Counted from the first letter of the stretch, positions 15,483 to 24,460 are shown. The stretch: DNA of 64,000 nt from Dethiosulfovibrio peptidovorans (GCA_002748665.1 PDTB01000021.1:94356-158355), one strand, 5' to 3'. Translations and numbers: made by a program. The notes: generated from the letters alone by a model not told the origin.

Positions 15483-17258
15483 GTGGACAGAGATTTGGTA
15501 GCCTTTCAGCTGGTTTGTTTTCTTGAGTCCCGTGGGGTAGAAAAAATTTTTGGTTTGTGTGGCCATACGGTGCTTGGCTTTCTTGATGCCTTGAGGGAAA
15601 GCAAGAAAATCGAGTTTATATCAGTTCGGCACGAACAAATAGCTGCCCACGCGGCAGATGGGTATGCCAGGGCTAAAAATAAAGACACCCCTGGAGTCCT
15701 CATGACCCATTTAGGACCTGGTTTGACCAACGCCACGACTGGCATAGCGGAAGCGGGACTGAACTCCATTCCTCTCGTTGTGATCGCTGGCGATGTTCCC
15801 AGCAGCTATTATGGTCGTCATCCTCACCAAGAAGTAAACGTCCACAGCGATGCAGCCCAGTTTGAGATATATAAACCTTTCGTAAAGAGAGCATGGCGTG
15901 TCGACCGTGCTGAGCTTCTACCGGAGATCATGGACAAGGCTTTTCGTCTGGCTGTGACCGGTCGTCCTGGTCCGGTTCTCGTGTCGATTCCCATGGATAT
16001 TTTCTCCGTAGAACTAGACGTTAAATTTTTCAACCGACGTTACGACAACATCCCTGAACTTCCCAAACCCAGTATGGATGTTTCTCAGGCTGAGAAGATA
16101 GCTAGACTCCTCGGCGAGGCAAAAAAACCTATCCTGTATGCTGGTGGGGGCGTTATTTCCAGTGGAGCCTCTCAAGTTTTAACTGGTTTGGCAGAACACC
16201 TCTCGTTACCTGTACTCTACAGTTTGATGGGTAAAGGATCTATATCGGATGAGCACCCTTTGGCTGTAGGTATGACCGGTTTTTGGGGGACAAGTTTTAA
16301 TAATTCGGTGGCGATGCAGGCTGATCTTATGATGGCGATCGGGACTCGCCTTTCTGAGGCAGATTGTAGTTCCTGGTATAGAAACGAGACTTTTAACATT
16401 CCTCCCACAAAACTCATCCATATAGATATAAATCAAGAAGAGATAGGTCGCAATTTCAAGACCGAGATTGGGGTGATCTGTCATGCTAAGAAGGCCCTTG
16501 AGGTAATTCTTGAGGCTGCCAGAAAGATATATCCCAACGGTGTTGAAAGGTCAGGAATAGTGACGTCCATAGCCGAAGCTAAAACTGCCTATCGAACGTC
16601 TCTCTTGGAAGCTCAAAAATCTGATCAGTTCCCTATGAGGCCAGAACGTATCTTGTTTGATTTAAGGGAAGTTCTCCCGAAAGATGGCTATGTCGTTGCT
16701 GATGTGGGCTGGAATAAAAACGGCGTAGGACAACAATTCCCCGTGTATGAGCCGGGAACGTTTGTTGCTCCCGGGGGCCTGTGTACTATGGGATATGGTG
16801 CTTCGGCCGCTCTGGGCGTTAAAGTGGCATGCCCGAATAAAAAAGTGGTCGCGCTTGTCGGTGATGGAGGAATGGGTGCCAATGTCTCTCCTCTTGCTAC
16901 TGCAGCTGAGAAGCACATTGCGGTTGTGTGGGTTGTCATGAATAACTGTGCTTTTGGTACCATTGCTGGTTTGGAATCTCAGCATTATGGGCATTCCTTT
17001 GGCACTCTTTTCGAAAAAGATGGGAAGCCATATTCCCCTGATTTTGCTGCCATAGCGAGGGCTTACGGTATAGGTGGTAAAAAGATCGAGTCAGCTGAGG
17101 ATTTCAAGCCTACCTTGGAAAAAGCGCTCGCTTTGAACGAACCCTATCTTATCGATGTCAGTATGGAGAATACTCCTGTCGTTACGGCAGGGTGCTGGAA
17201 TATAAACGATATATACACTAAGAGAGGGGAGCGTCGTTCAGAGAGGGTATGGGAATGA
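15483..17258 (+). CDS. Thiamine-diphosphate-dependent enzyme (acetolactate-synthase-like superfamily)
   Basis: 591 residues with the three-domain layout of the superfamily. The catalytic Glu is in 'SVRHEQIAAHAADGYARA' near residue 48. 'GPGLTNATTGIAEA' follows, a middle domain ('KPILYAGGGVIS') comes next, and the C-terminal ThDP/Mg motif is 'GDGGMGANVSPL' running to 'VMNNCAFG'. Members make or break C-C bonds next to a carbonyl: carboligases, decarboxylases, and ring-opening diketone hydrolases such as IolD. It lacks an adjacent ilvN-type regulatory subunit and sits in a catabolic operon, so biosynthetic acetolactate synthase is unlikely. I see no sulfoacetaldehyde-acetyltransferase signature. 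The start is GTG after GAGGGAA. It overlaps aroD by the bases ATGA. The reaction is unknown. Confidence 0.85.
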   Translation: MDRDLVAFQLVCFLESRGVEKIFGLCGHTVLGFLDALRESKKIEFISVRHEQIAAHAADGYARAKNKDTPGVLMTHLGPGLTNATTGIAEAGLNSIPLVVIAGDVPSSYYGRHPHQEVNVHSDAAQFEIYKPFVKRAWRVDRAELLPEIMDKAFRLAVTGRPGPVLVSIPMDIFSVELDVKFFNRRYDNIPELPKPSMDVSQAEKIARLLGEAKKPILYAGGGVISSGASQVLTGLAEHLSLPVLYSLMGKGSISDEHPLAVGMTGFWGTSFNNSVAMQADLMMAIGTRLSEADCSSWYRNETFNIPPTKLIHIDINQEEIGRNFKTEIGVICHAKKALEVILEAARKIYPNGVERSGIVTSIAEAKTAYRTSLLEAQKSDQFPMRPERILFDLREVLPKDGYVVADVGWNKNGVGQQFPVYEPGTFVAPGGLCTMGYGASAALGVKVACPNKKVVALVGDGGMGANVSPLATAAEKHIAVVWVVMNNCAFGTIAGLESQHYGHSFGTLFEKDGKPYSPDFAAIARAYGIGGKKIESAEDFKPTLEKALALNEPYLIDVSMENTPVVTAGCWNINDIYTKRGERRSERVWE

Positions 17259-18034
17259 TGGATCGTCCTATGCCCTGCAATCCCTTGAAAATCAGAAATG
17301 CTTTACTAGGTGGACCTGTTCCCCTCATGTGTGTCCCTCTGGTTGGAAGGACAAGAGAAGAGGTCATGGTCGAGGTACAAAATCTCCCGTCTGTAAACCC
17401 AGATATCGTAGAGCTTCGGGTCGATGCATGGGAGAGCATAGAAAACGTGGACGATTCCATATTACTCCTTCGGGAGGTCCGTGGTGCTGTGGGGGAGCTT
17501 CCGATAATACTGACTTGTCGTGGACACTGGGAAGGAGGAATCAAGGCGGTTTCGGAGAGCGTTAAGGACAGTCTCTACTCCTGGGCGATTTCCGAGAGGG
17601 TCGTTGATTTAGTTGACAAGGAATTATCTTACGGCTATGAGAAACTTTCGGAGGTTAAATCCCAGGCGGAGAGTTCCGGGGTAAGACTTATCGTATCCTA
17701 CCATGATTTTTCCAAGACGCCTTCAGTCTCGTCCATCTATTCTCGATTGGCAGGACAGATCTATTGTGGTGCTGACGTGGCAAAAGTTGCTTTTATGCCT
17801 TGCTCCGAAGAGGATGTTCTTAACGTTCTTGAGGCCACTCTGGCAATTCGACGTGATTTTCCTGAAGTGCCTCTTATCGCGATGTCCATGGGAGTTTTGG
17901 GACAGAGCAGCCGTTTGATTGGAGGCCTGTACGGATCAGATCTCACCTTTGCTGTTGGGAGCGTCGAATCCGCTCCTGGGCAGATCCCGGTTGAAAAAAT
18001 GCGTGTTTTTTTTGATCTACTTTATCGTTTGTAA
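17255..18034 (+). CDS. aroD: Type I 3-dehydroquinate dehydratase
   Basis: Interconverts 3-dehydroquinate and 3-dehydroshikimate through a lysine Schiff base; cytoplasmic. About 259 residues, normal for the type I class. Motifs: 'VELRVDAWE' (Glu and Arg binding the substrate), 'SYHDF' (catalytic His), 'AKVAFMP' (Schiff-base Lys), then 'MSMGVLGQSSRL' and 'SVESAPGQIP' (Ser/Gln closing the site). I choose ATG 17255 because GAGAGGG is well placed and it gives an ATGA overlap with the previous stop; ATG 17249 is also in frame. The setting among transporters and catabolic enzymes, with aroE also present, suggests a degradative role instead of chorismate synthesis. Confidence 0.92.
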   Translation: MMDRPMPCNPLKIRNALLGGPVPLMCVPLVGRTREEVMVEVQNLPSVNPDIVELRVDAWESIENVDDSILLLREVRGAVGELPIILTCRGHWEGGIKAVSESVKDSLYSWAISERVVDLVDKELSYGYEKLSEVKSQAESSGVRLIVSYHDFSKTPSVSSIYSRLAGQIYCGADVAKVAFMPCSEEDVLNVLEATLAIRRDFPEVPLIAMSMGVLGQSSRLIGGLYGSDLTFAVGSVESAPGQIPVEKMRVFFDLLYRL

Positions 18035-18046
18035 GGGGGTAATACT

Positions 18047-18874
18047 ATGGCGCGAAGATACTCTCTTGCTCAACTTACCGTTCTTGGATGGGCTCCTCCC
18101 GATATGATTTACAATGCTCATGCTCTGGGTTATGACTGCGTAGGCATAAGATCCATCAGTATGGGTGTCAAGGGAGAACACGACTACAGTATAGATAAAA
18201 ATAAAGAACTGTTTGATCGTACCCGCCTCGCGATGGAAGAGACTGGTGTTGAGATTAACGATATTGAGCTGGCGAAAATAGCCGATGAGGTGGATGTTCG
18301 GATTTATGAGGGGGCTTTCGAAGCAGCAGCTAGTCTTGGAGTTAAGAACGTAATAAGCAGTATCTGGAGCGACAAAAGGGACTTCTATCTGGATCAATTT
18401 GCCTTGCTATGTGATTTGGCTGCTCAATACGACATCACGGTGAATTTGGAGTTTGTCACGTGGGCATCAGTCCGTACCTTGAAGGAAGTTAGGGATGTAT
18501 TGAATGTCGTCAAAAGAAAAAATGCTGGAATCATGGTGGATACCCTCCATTTCTATCGTTCTAAGGTCAGTCCATCGGAATTAGACGACTGCTCCCATGA
18601 TCTCTTCAGTATGGTCCATATTTGTGATGGTCCTGCTGAAATTCCGGACTGGGATGATAAAGAGAGTCTTATACATACAGGAAGGGACGAGCGGTATTAC
18701 GTAGGAGAGGGGGCTATTGATATAGCCAATATCCTGCGCCGTCTCCCTAGCGATATCGTTTTGGCTATAGAGCTTCCCCATCTGCAGAGGGAGAGCCAAT
18801 GGGGGGCCATGGAGCACGCCAAGCGTTGTCTCGTGACGGCTAAGGCATATATGAAAAAGGAAGGTCTTTTTTAG
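18047..18874 (+). CDS. Xylose-isomerase-like TIM-barrel enzyme (isomerase/epimerase or dehydroshikimate-dehydratase-like)
   Basis: 275 residues of the AP-endonuclease-2/xylose-isomerase fold. Likely divalent-metal ligands appear in order: Glu in 'VNLEFVTW', Asp-x-x-His in 'VDTLHFYRS', His in 'VHICDG' and Glu in 'LAIELPHLQ'. The same order occurs in IolE (inosose dehydratase) and AsbF-type 3-dehydroshikimate dehydratase. With aroD directly upstream (12 bases), a dehydratase or isomerase acting on dehydroshikimate or a related cyclic keto acid is attractive, but sequence alone cannot decide between this and a sugar isomerase. Confidence 0.8.
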   Translation: MARRYSLAQLTVLGWAPPDMIYNAHALGYDCVGIRSISMGVKGEHDYSIDKNKELFDRTRLAMEETGVEINDIELAKIADEVDVRIYEGAFEAAASLGVKNVISSIWSDKRDFYLDQFALLCDLAAQYDITVNLEFVTWASVRTLKEVRDVLNVVKRKNAGIMVDTLHFYRSKVSPSELDDCSHDLFSMVHICDGPAEIPDWDDKESLIHTGRDERYYVGEGAIDIANILRRLPSDIVLAIELPHLQRESQWGAMEHAKRCLVTAKAYMKKEGLF

Positions 18875-18907
18875 CATGTATTTTATTGAAAAGAGGGGAC
18901 ATGGAGC

Positions 18908-20329
18908 ATGGCAATGAAAGAAATAACTCCAGAACAGATCCAGGTTCTTGAGGAGTTGATAGAGAGGGCTCGCAGGGTTCAGAGCGTCATAGAGAACTAT
19001 GACCAAGACAAGGTTGATCGTATATGTAGGGCGGTTGCATGGGCTGCCGGTAATCCAGAGGACTTTGACAGGCTTTGTAAAATGGGCGTCGATGAGAGTG
19101 GTGCTGGGGATCGGAATGGGCGTTACGGCAAACGTCATAAGATTCTCGGAGTTCTCCGGGATGCTCTTAGACAGAAAAGTGTAGGTGTCGTAGAGGTCAA
19201 TAGTGAAAAGGGGATTGCGCGGTACGCTAAACCAGCTGGACTGATCACTTCTCTAATCCCCATGACTAATCCAGAGCTCACCCCCATTGTCACTGCCATC
19301 TACGCTTTGAAGGCCCGGGATGTTGTTGTTTTCTCGCCACATCCCAGAACGAAGATGACCACCTTCGAGGTTGTTCGATTGATGCGAGAGGGATTACGGG
19401 GCATTGGCGAACCGGAAGACTTTCTCCAGTGTGTTAAGTTTCCCACCATGGCTATGGTTAATAAGCTTATTTCTATGGGTGATTTAATAATGGCGACAGG
19501 TGGCCCTGCCATGACAAAAGCAGCTCATAGCTCCGGTAAGCCAGCCTACTGTTCTGGTGCAGGGAACGCTACCGTGATTTTTGATGAGACCACAGATATC
19601 GAAATAGCGGCAAAAAATACTAGAATTAGCAAAACATCTGACTTTGGGTCTGGCTGCTCTGCAGACGGAAATCTCGTGATCTACGGCGGGATATACGATG
19701 CCATGATACAAGCTCTGGAAAATGAGGGGGGATACTTGGCCAACGATGATGAGAGAGAAATGCTTAAAAAAGCGATGTGGGACGAAGAGGGGCATCGTAT
19801 TGTTAACACCGTTGCGGTGGCTCCTCAGGAGTTGGCAAGAATTGCCGGTTTTCAGATTCCCAGTGATCGTAAATTCATAATGGTGGTTGGTGATGGTATA
19901 GGCAAAGAATACAACTTTTCAGGAGAGAAACTGACGACCCTTCTTGCGCTTTATCGTTACGAGGGTGACTTTGAGAATGCTCTTAAAATGATAGATGGGA
20001 TCTACAAAGTGGGAGGTAGAGGTCACTCCTGCGGTATCTACAGTCACGATGATGAGCATATTCACCGTCTTGCTCTGAGGGCTCCCGTGACTCGTATAAT
20101 GGTTCGACAACCTCAATCTAAGGCTAATGCAGGAAGTGCCGAGAATGGTATGCCCATGACATCAAGTATGGGATGTGGAATCTGGGGGGGCAACGTGGTC
20201 TCAGAAAACATCGCACTCAAGCATTATATGCAAAGCACCTGGGTGGCTCGCCCTATAATGAGGGATCAACCCGAAGAAGCGGTGCTATTCGGGGAGTTTT
20301 TTGATTCCTCAAAAAAGAGGCTTGTGTAG
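18908..20329 (+). CDS. CoA-acylating aldehyde dehydrogenase (PduP/AdhE-N/SauS-like)
   Basis: 473 residues, NAD(P)-dependent oxidation of an aldehyde with capture as an acyl-CoA. 'MTNPELTPIVTAIYALKAR' and 'FSPHPRTK' are typical of acylating enzymes (PduP, EutE, AdhE N-domain). The catalytic Cys is probably in 'SDFGSGCSADGN'. 'ATGGPAMTKAAHSSGKPA' is the cofactor-side loop. The product would feed substrate-level phosphorylation. The related sulfoacetaldehyde dehydrogenase SauS is a possible relative, but no other sulfonate genes are nearby. ATG 18908 was used, with an AG-rich stretch upstream; it is 33 bases after the TIM-barrel gene. Confidence 0.87.
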   Translation: MAMKEITPEQIQVLEELIERARRVQSVIENYDQDKVDRICRAVAWAAGNPEDFDRLCKMGVDESGAGDRNGRYGKRHKILGVLRDALRQKSVGVVEVNSEKGIARYAKPAGLITSLIPMTNPELTPIVTAIYALKARDVVVFSPHPRTKMTTFEVVRLMREGLRGIGEPEDFLQCVKFPTMAMVNKLISMGDLIMATGGPAMTKAAHSSGKPAYCSGAGNATVIFDETTDIEIAAKNTRISKTSDFGSGCSADGNLVIYGGIYDAMIQALENEGGYLANDDEREMLKKAMWDEEGHRIVNTVAVAPQELARIAGFQIPSDRKFIMVVGDGIGKEYNFSGEKLTTLLALYRYEGDFENALKMIDGIYKVGGRGHSCGIYSHDDEHIHRLALRAPVTRIMVRQPQSKANAGSAENGMPMTSSMGCGIWGGNVVSENIALKHYMQSTWVARPIMRDQPEEAVLFGEFFDSSKKRLV

Positions 20330-20434
20330 GCTTTTAAAACTATTTTTAATGAGAGGCGTTTGGATCTACCTCTTTTATATTTGGTAGTTCGACTCTTAGA
20401 ATCGAAGAGCCGGCGTAGTGAGGAGGTCTTTTAC

Positions 20435-21442
20435 ATGAAGCGACTAATCCCTGTTTTAAGTGTTTTCCTCTTTTTGGGACTTTTAGTTGCTGCTCCTGTC
20501 TCTGCTAAGTATCCAGATAAAAATATTAACGGTTACATTTCTTGGGGGGCTGGTGGTGGAACGGACAACGCGTCCAGAGCCTTAACTCCTCTGGTGGAAA
20601 AGATTATAGGCGGTAAAATTGTTTTGCAAAACAAGCCAGGGGCTGCTGGGGCTCTAGCCACTACGATGGTGGCTAATTTACCTGCTGATGGTTACTCCAT
20701 TCTTTATAATGCCGAAGGTCCAGCACTTTACAAAGTCCTTGGATTGGGTACATACGATTACAATGATTTTGAAACGCTGTGTCTCATGGTTTTTGGTGTT
20801 GACGTAATATGTGTCAATCCGAAAACTCCGTACAAAACTCTTCATGAGCTTGCGGATGCGGCCAAGGAGAATGCCGGAAAGATTAGGATGGCGTCTACCG
20901 GAATCGGAGGTATCCCCTTTGTTATAGCCTCTATGCTCAAGAGTATGAAAGGCATAGAGTTCAACTTGGTCGGATTTGATGGTGACGGTTCAGGTATGGC
21001 AGCTCTTCTTGGCGGGCACGTGGAGGTCATGCCAATAAGTATGATGGGTGCTGGTACTGTGGATTTGATCAAGAGTGGGAAGCTTCGGCCCTTAGCGGTC
21101 GTCAGCGATAAGAGAGTCGAACAGCTTCCTGATGTGCCCTCCATCGTTGAGATTTATCCTGAATTTTCCCAATACCTCCCTATTGGTCACTTCTATGGGG
21201 CTTTTGTCAAAAAAGGAACTCCGCAGTCTATAGTTGATACGCTGAAGGTCGCTTATATGCAGGCTGTTAAAGACCCCTCATTTGTTGATTTTATTAAAAG
21301 ATTAAATGGTATTCAGCTGGCTATTTCGGGAGCGGAGGCAGATGCCTTCTTGAAGAAAAATCAATCTAACGTAACGTGGTTACTAGAGGAAGCTGGTGTC
21401 ACTAAAATTTCACCGGCTGAACTTGGAATTCCCAAACCTTAG
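20435..21442 (+). CDS. tctC: TTT transporter substrate-binding protein (TctC/Bug family), first copy
   Basis: Periplasmic binding protein of a tripartite tricarboxylate transporter, 335 residues. Signal peptide 'MKRLIPVLSVFLFLGLLVA' with cleavage after 'VSA', then 'KYPDKNINGYISWGAGGGTD', the canonical TctC N-terminus. 'NKPGAAGALATTMVANLPAD' is the second family motif and binds carboxylates. ATG 20435 is chosen for the signal peptide and the GAGGAGG upstream; the frame is open 25 codons earlier. Genes for TctB and TctA follow, behind a hairpin. A close paralogue lies at 29711. Confidence 0.93.
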   Translation: MKRLIPVLSVFLFLGLLVAAPVSAKYPDKNINGYISWGAGGGTDNASRALTPLVEKIIGGKIVLQNKPGAAGALATTMVANLPADGYSILYNAEGPALYKVLGLGTYDYNDFETLCLMVFGVDVICVNPKTPYKTLHELADAAKENAGKIRMASTGIGGIPFVIASMLKSMKGIEFNLVGFDGDGSGMAALLGGHVEVMPISMMGAGTVDLIKSGKLRPLAVVSDKRVEQLPDVPSIVEIYPEFSQYLPIGHFYGAFVKKGTPQSIVDTLKVAYMQAVKDPSFVDFIKRLNGIQLAISGAEADAFLKKNQSNVTWLLEEAGVTKISPAELGIPKP

Positions 21443-21451
21443 ACCCCATGT

Positions 21452-21486
21452 AAGGGAGGTACCCTCTCAAAGGAGGGGCCTCCCTT
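21452..21486 (+). promoter_or_regulatory. Intercistronic hairpin between tctC and tctB
   Basis: AAGGGAGG (21452-21459) pairs with CCTCCCTT (21479-21486), and inside it CCCTC pairs with GAGGG. The stem is about 13 bp with small internal bulges. No T run follows. It sits in the same binding-protein/permease position as the hairpin at 10486. Confidence 0.6.
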
Positions 21487-21506
21487 GGAAAGGAGCTTTG
21501 AATTCC

Positions 21507-21971
21507 ATGCCTCAAAAAACGAGTCAAATCAAAAGAAACCCAGGAGAAGTGTGTTTCGCTGCTTTATTTGTCCTTTTTGGTGTATTGGGATATTACTTTG
21601 CTTTGGATATGACCAGCGGTAGCTACTCGTCACCGTCGGTTGCGCCTAAGATAGCCTCTTCAGTCATTATATTCATGGGGTTTATAGAACTTCGAAAAAG
21701 TATAAAAAAACTTAGGAAAAACTTTAAATCCGAGGGGCTTTTTGTCTTTCTTTTTACTAGGGAAGTCTTCTTTGTGCTTGTGTTGCTGGGGTTATATTCT
21801 ATCTTTCTACCGGTTCTTCATTTTCCTTTGGGATCATTTCTTTTCCTTTTGTTTTCTCTTCTTTTTCTCCATCGTTGGAAGGAAATTGGCCTTTGTTTTG
21901 CTATATCAGTAGGTACAGTAACAACGCTCGTTGGAATATTTAAGTATGTTTTTCAAGTGGTTCTTCCATGA
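21507..21971 (+). CDS. tctB: TTT transporter small membrane subunit (TctB family)
   Basis: 154-residue membrane protein with four predicted helices ('FAALFVLFGVLGYYFAL', 'SSVIIFMGFIEL', 'FVLVLLGLYSIFLPVL', 'VGTVTTLVGIFKYVF'). Small size and place between TctC and TctA identify it; TctB sequences are poorly conserved. ATG 21507 follows GGAAAGGAG. The frame is open further upstream into tctC, but that region contains the hairpin and is not TctB-like. Confidence 0.85.
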   Translation: MPQKTSQIKRNPGEVCFAALFVLFGVLGYYFALDMTSGSYSSPSVAPKIASSVIIFMGFIELRKSIKKLRKNFKSEGLFVFLFTREVFFVLVLLGLYSIFLPVLHFPLGSFLFLLFSLLFLHRWKEIGLCFAISVGTVTTLVGIFKYVFQVVLP

Positions 21972-22009
21972 TTTTAGTTTTTAGATAAGAATGAAAGGGA
22001 GAAAAACAG

Positions 22010-23512
22010 ATGGAGCAGCTACACGGTTTTATAGCACCGTTGCTGAATCCCCAGATGATAGCTCTAGTATGGCTAGGAGTGGTAGCTGGCGTTTGGGTTG
22101 GAGCAGTTCCTGGGCTGTCGGTTACCATGGCTAGTGCCCTATTGATTTCTTTTACTTTTTCGTGGCAGCTTAACAACGCTTTGGCGTTGATATGTGGCGT
22201 TTTTGTAGGGGGTGTGTATGGAGGAGCGATTACGTCAATCCTTCTCAACATCCCCGGAGCTCCTGCTGCTATCGCTGCTGGATTTGACGGGTATCCTCTG
22301 GCTAAAAAGGGAGAGGCGGGCAGAGCCATTGGATTAGTGACAACAGTATCCATCTTTGGTGGGCTGCTTGGTATAGCTGTCCTGGCGGTTGCTGCTCCTA
22401 TCGTCGCGAACTTTGCTTTAAAAGTGGCCCCTAGGGATTATTTCCTTCTTGCTTTGATGGGACTTCTTCTTATTGGAAGTATCGGTAGCGATGATCCAGC
22501 CAAAGGGGTACTTGCCGGTGCGGTTGGAGTTCTTCTCAGTATGGTGGGTATGGATCCTTCGACCGGGGAGCTTCGATATACGTTTGGCAACGTGTATCTG
22601 ATGGCCGGAATTAATTTTATAACAGCGATGATTGGGCTTTTTGGACTCTCGGAAGTTCTTTTTCAGTTAAGGGATCCCTACAAGGCAGCTGTCAAACAGA
22701 AACTGAACAAAGTTGTTCCAGATTTGAAAACGTTTTTTAAACACCTTCCTCTTACGCTTCGGTCTAGTTTGTTGGGGGTTTGGATAGGGGCCCTTCCAGG
22801 AACAGGAGGAGATGTAGCTGCTTTGTTGGCCTACGATCAAGCGAAACGTTCAGTTGCTCATCCAGAATGTCCTTTTGGGGAGGGAGCAATCGAGGGAGTC
22901 ATAGCCCCCGAGTCGGCAAATAAGGGCGCTATAGGAGGTGCTTTTATTCCCATGCTGACTCTGGGTATTCCAGGTGACGCTGTTACAGCAATCATCATTG
23001 GAGCTCTGTTTATTCACGGTCTTAAACCGGGGCCCATGTTGATGATCGAAAATCCTGATATTTTTTGGATGGTTATTTCCTTGCTTCTTATGGGAAATAT
23101 CGCTCTTCTTACTATTGGGCTCTTGAGTGTCAGAATTTTTAGTAAAATAATAGAGATCCCTAAAAAAATCATTCTTCCTGTTGTAGTCATTTTATCAATT
23201 ATTGGAACCTATTCAATTCAAAATAGCCTTATGGATGTGTTTTGGATGATAGGTTTTGGTGTCTTAGGATATTTCATGAAAATCTATGGCTATAGTACTG
23301 CTCCTATGGTTCTAGGTATCATCCTTGGGCCATTACTCGATTCCAATTACCGCAGAGCAATGCAGTCCGTTGGAGAGTGTTTTTTACCGTTTATTTTGGA
23401 TTTTATTAGAAATCCATTATCTCTTTTTCTGACTTTATGTATCGTGTATTTGGTGATTTCTCAGAGCTCTTGGTGGATAGCTTGGCGTCAACAAAAAAGT
23501 TGTGCTAAGTAA
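22010..23512 (+). CDS. tctA: TTT transporter large membrane subunit (TctA family)
   Basis: 500-residue polytopic protein that forms the translocation path of the tripartite tricarboxylate transporter. Duplicated TctA signature: 'GAVPGLSVTMASALLISFTF' near the N-terminus and 'IGALPGTGGDVAALLAYDQ' near residue 260, plus 'GGVYGGAITSILLNIPGAP' and 'APESANKGAIGGAFIPMLTL'. AAAGGGAG precedes the ATG. It completes the C-B-A set and lies just before aroE, whose true start is about 55 bases downstream. Confidence 0.94.
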   Translation: MEQLHGFIAPLLNPQMIALVWLGVVAGVWVGAVPGLSVTMASALLISFTFSWQLNNALALICGVFVGGVYGGAITSILLNIPGAPAAIAAGFDGYPLAKKGEAGRAIGLVTTVSIFGGLLGIAVLAVAAPIVANFALKVAPRDYFLLALMGLLLIGSIGSDDPAKGVLAGAVGVLLSMVGMDPSTGELRYTFGNVYLMAGINFITAMIGLFGLSEVLFQLRDPYKAAVKQKLNKVVPDLKTFFKHLPLTLRSSLLGVWIGALPGTGGDVAALLAYDQAKRSVAHPECPFGEGAIEGVIAPESANKGAIGGAFIPMLTLGIPGDAVTAIIIGALFIHGLKPGPMLMIENPDIFWMVISLLLMGNIALLTIGLLSVRIFSKIIEIPKKIILPVVVILSIIGTYSIQNSLMDVFWMIGFGVLGYFMKIYGYSTAPMVLGIILGPLLDSNYRRAMQSVGECFLPFILDFIRNPLSLFLTLCIVYLVISQSSWWIAWRQQKSCAK

Positions 23513-23567
23513 TTATAAATTTATTCTGAATATTAGGGGTTTTATAAAAATAATTTGGAGGATTGTC

Positions 23568-24458
23568 GTGATTAAGAATAAGACTTTTTGGGCTGATACA
23601 GAATTTTTTGGCCTTCTTGGTCACCCTGTAAGGAAATCGATCTCTCCGGCCATTCATAACGCCAATTTTAAGTCTCTGGGGCTGAATGCGATCTACACTC
23701 CATACGAAACTACAGTTAAAACCCTCCCCAAGGTTATGGATGCTTTGGAGTCTATGCGTTTTAAAGGACTGAACGTGACCATGCCTCTCAAGCAAGAAAT
23801 CATACAATACCTTGATGAGTTGGATGAGCTAGCCTCTCTTTGTGATTCCGTCAACACAATTTACTGGAGGAATGGGAAAGTTTGTGGTTCAAACACTGAC
23901 GGAATTGGTTTTGTTCATGCTCTGAAGACGCAGGGCGAGTTTGATCCTGTAGGGAAACACTGTCTTCTCTTTGGGGCTGGAGGGGCAGCGAGAGGTGTCG
24001 CTTTTGCTTTATGTGGTGCAGGACTAAAATCCATTTCTCTTTGGGGAAGAAGAGCTGATTACGACATGATTCAAAGATTAGCCAGTGACCTGAATGCGTA
24101 TCGTTCGGATGTTTGTAAGGTCCAATCCACTGAACCTGGATATATTCCGCGACTCCTTAAAGAAAATGAATTGGTCATAAATGCAACTCCCGTGGGTATG
24201 GCACCCAGCATTGATAATGTCATATTTGATACCTCGTATTTAGAGAGGCAGCACATGGTTTGCGATTTAGTCTATGTACCCCACGATACACAATTGATAC
24301 GTGAAGCTGAGGCCAGAGGGGCGAGGACTCTCATGGGCTATTGGATGACTATTTGGCAGGGGGTAGAGTCTTTTCGTTGCTGGACTGGGGGCAAGGAGCC
24401 TGACGTAGAGGTCATGACTAAGACCATGCTGGAGTACTTGAAGAGAAAAGAGGAGTAG
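23568..24458 (+). CDS. aroE: Shikimate/quinate dehydrogenase
   Basis: NAD(P)-dependent reduction of 3-dehydroshikimate to shikimate, or the reverse, and possibly quinate oxidation as in YdiB. 296 residues. Substrate-binding motif 'GHPVRKSISPAIHN' with the SxS pair, catalytic Lys in 'NVTMPLKQEI', Asp in 'GSNTDGIGF', and the dinucleotide motif 'GAGGAARGVAFAL'. I use GTG 23568, which has TTGGAGGA ahead of it; the frame extends 22 codons upstream without domain character. Its place between tctA and an HMG-CoA-lyase-like gene argues for a catabolic role. Cofactor preference is unknown. Confidence 0.9.
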   Translation: MIKNKTFWADTEFFGLLGHPVRKSISPAIHNANFKSLGLNAIYTPYETTVKTLPKVMDALESMRFKGLNVTMPLKQEIIQYLDELDELASLCDSVNTIYWRNGKVCGSNTDGIGFVHALKTQGEFDPVGKHCLLFGAGGAARGVAFALCGAGLKSISLWGRRADYDMIQRLASDLNAYRSDVCKVQSTEPGYIPRLLKENELVINATPVGMAPSIDNVIFDTSYLERQHMVCDLVYVPHDTQLIREAEARGARTLMGYWMTIWQGVESFRCWTGGKEPDVEVMTKTMLEYLKRKEE

Positions 24459-24460
24459 TC

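Noticed and set aside
15298-15501. 67-codon open frame before the ThDP enzyme gene
   Set aside because: It overlaps the promoter and the real gene start, and no homology or good initiation site is apparent.
15483-17258. Sulfoacetaldehyde acetyltransferase (Xsc), which with the SauS-like dehydrogenase would imply sulfonate degradation
   Set aside because: The N-terminal sequence does not carry the Xsc pattern I remember, and no phosphate acetyltransferase or sulfite-handling gene is nearby. The presence of aroD and aroE points elsewhere.
20360-20434. N-terminal extension of the first TctC
   Set aside because: The 25 extra codons precede a complete signal peptide that has its own ribosome-binding site, so the shorter start is preferred.
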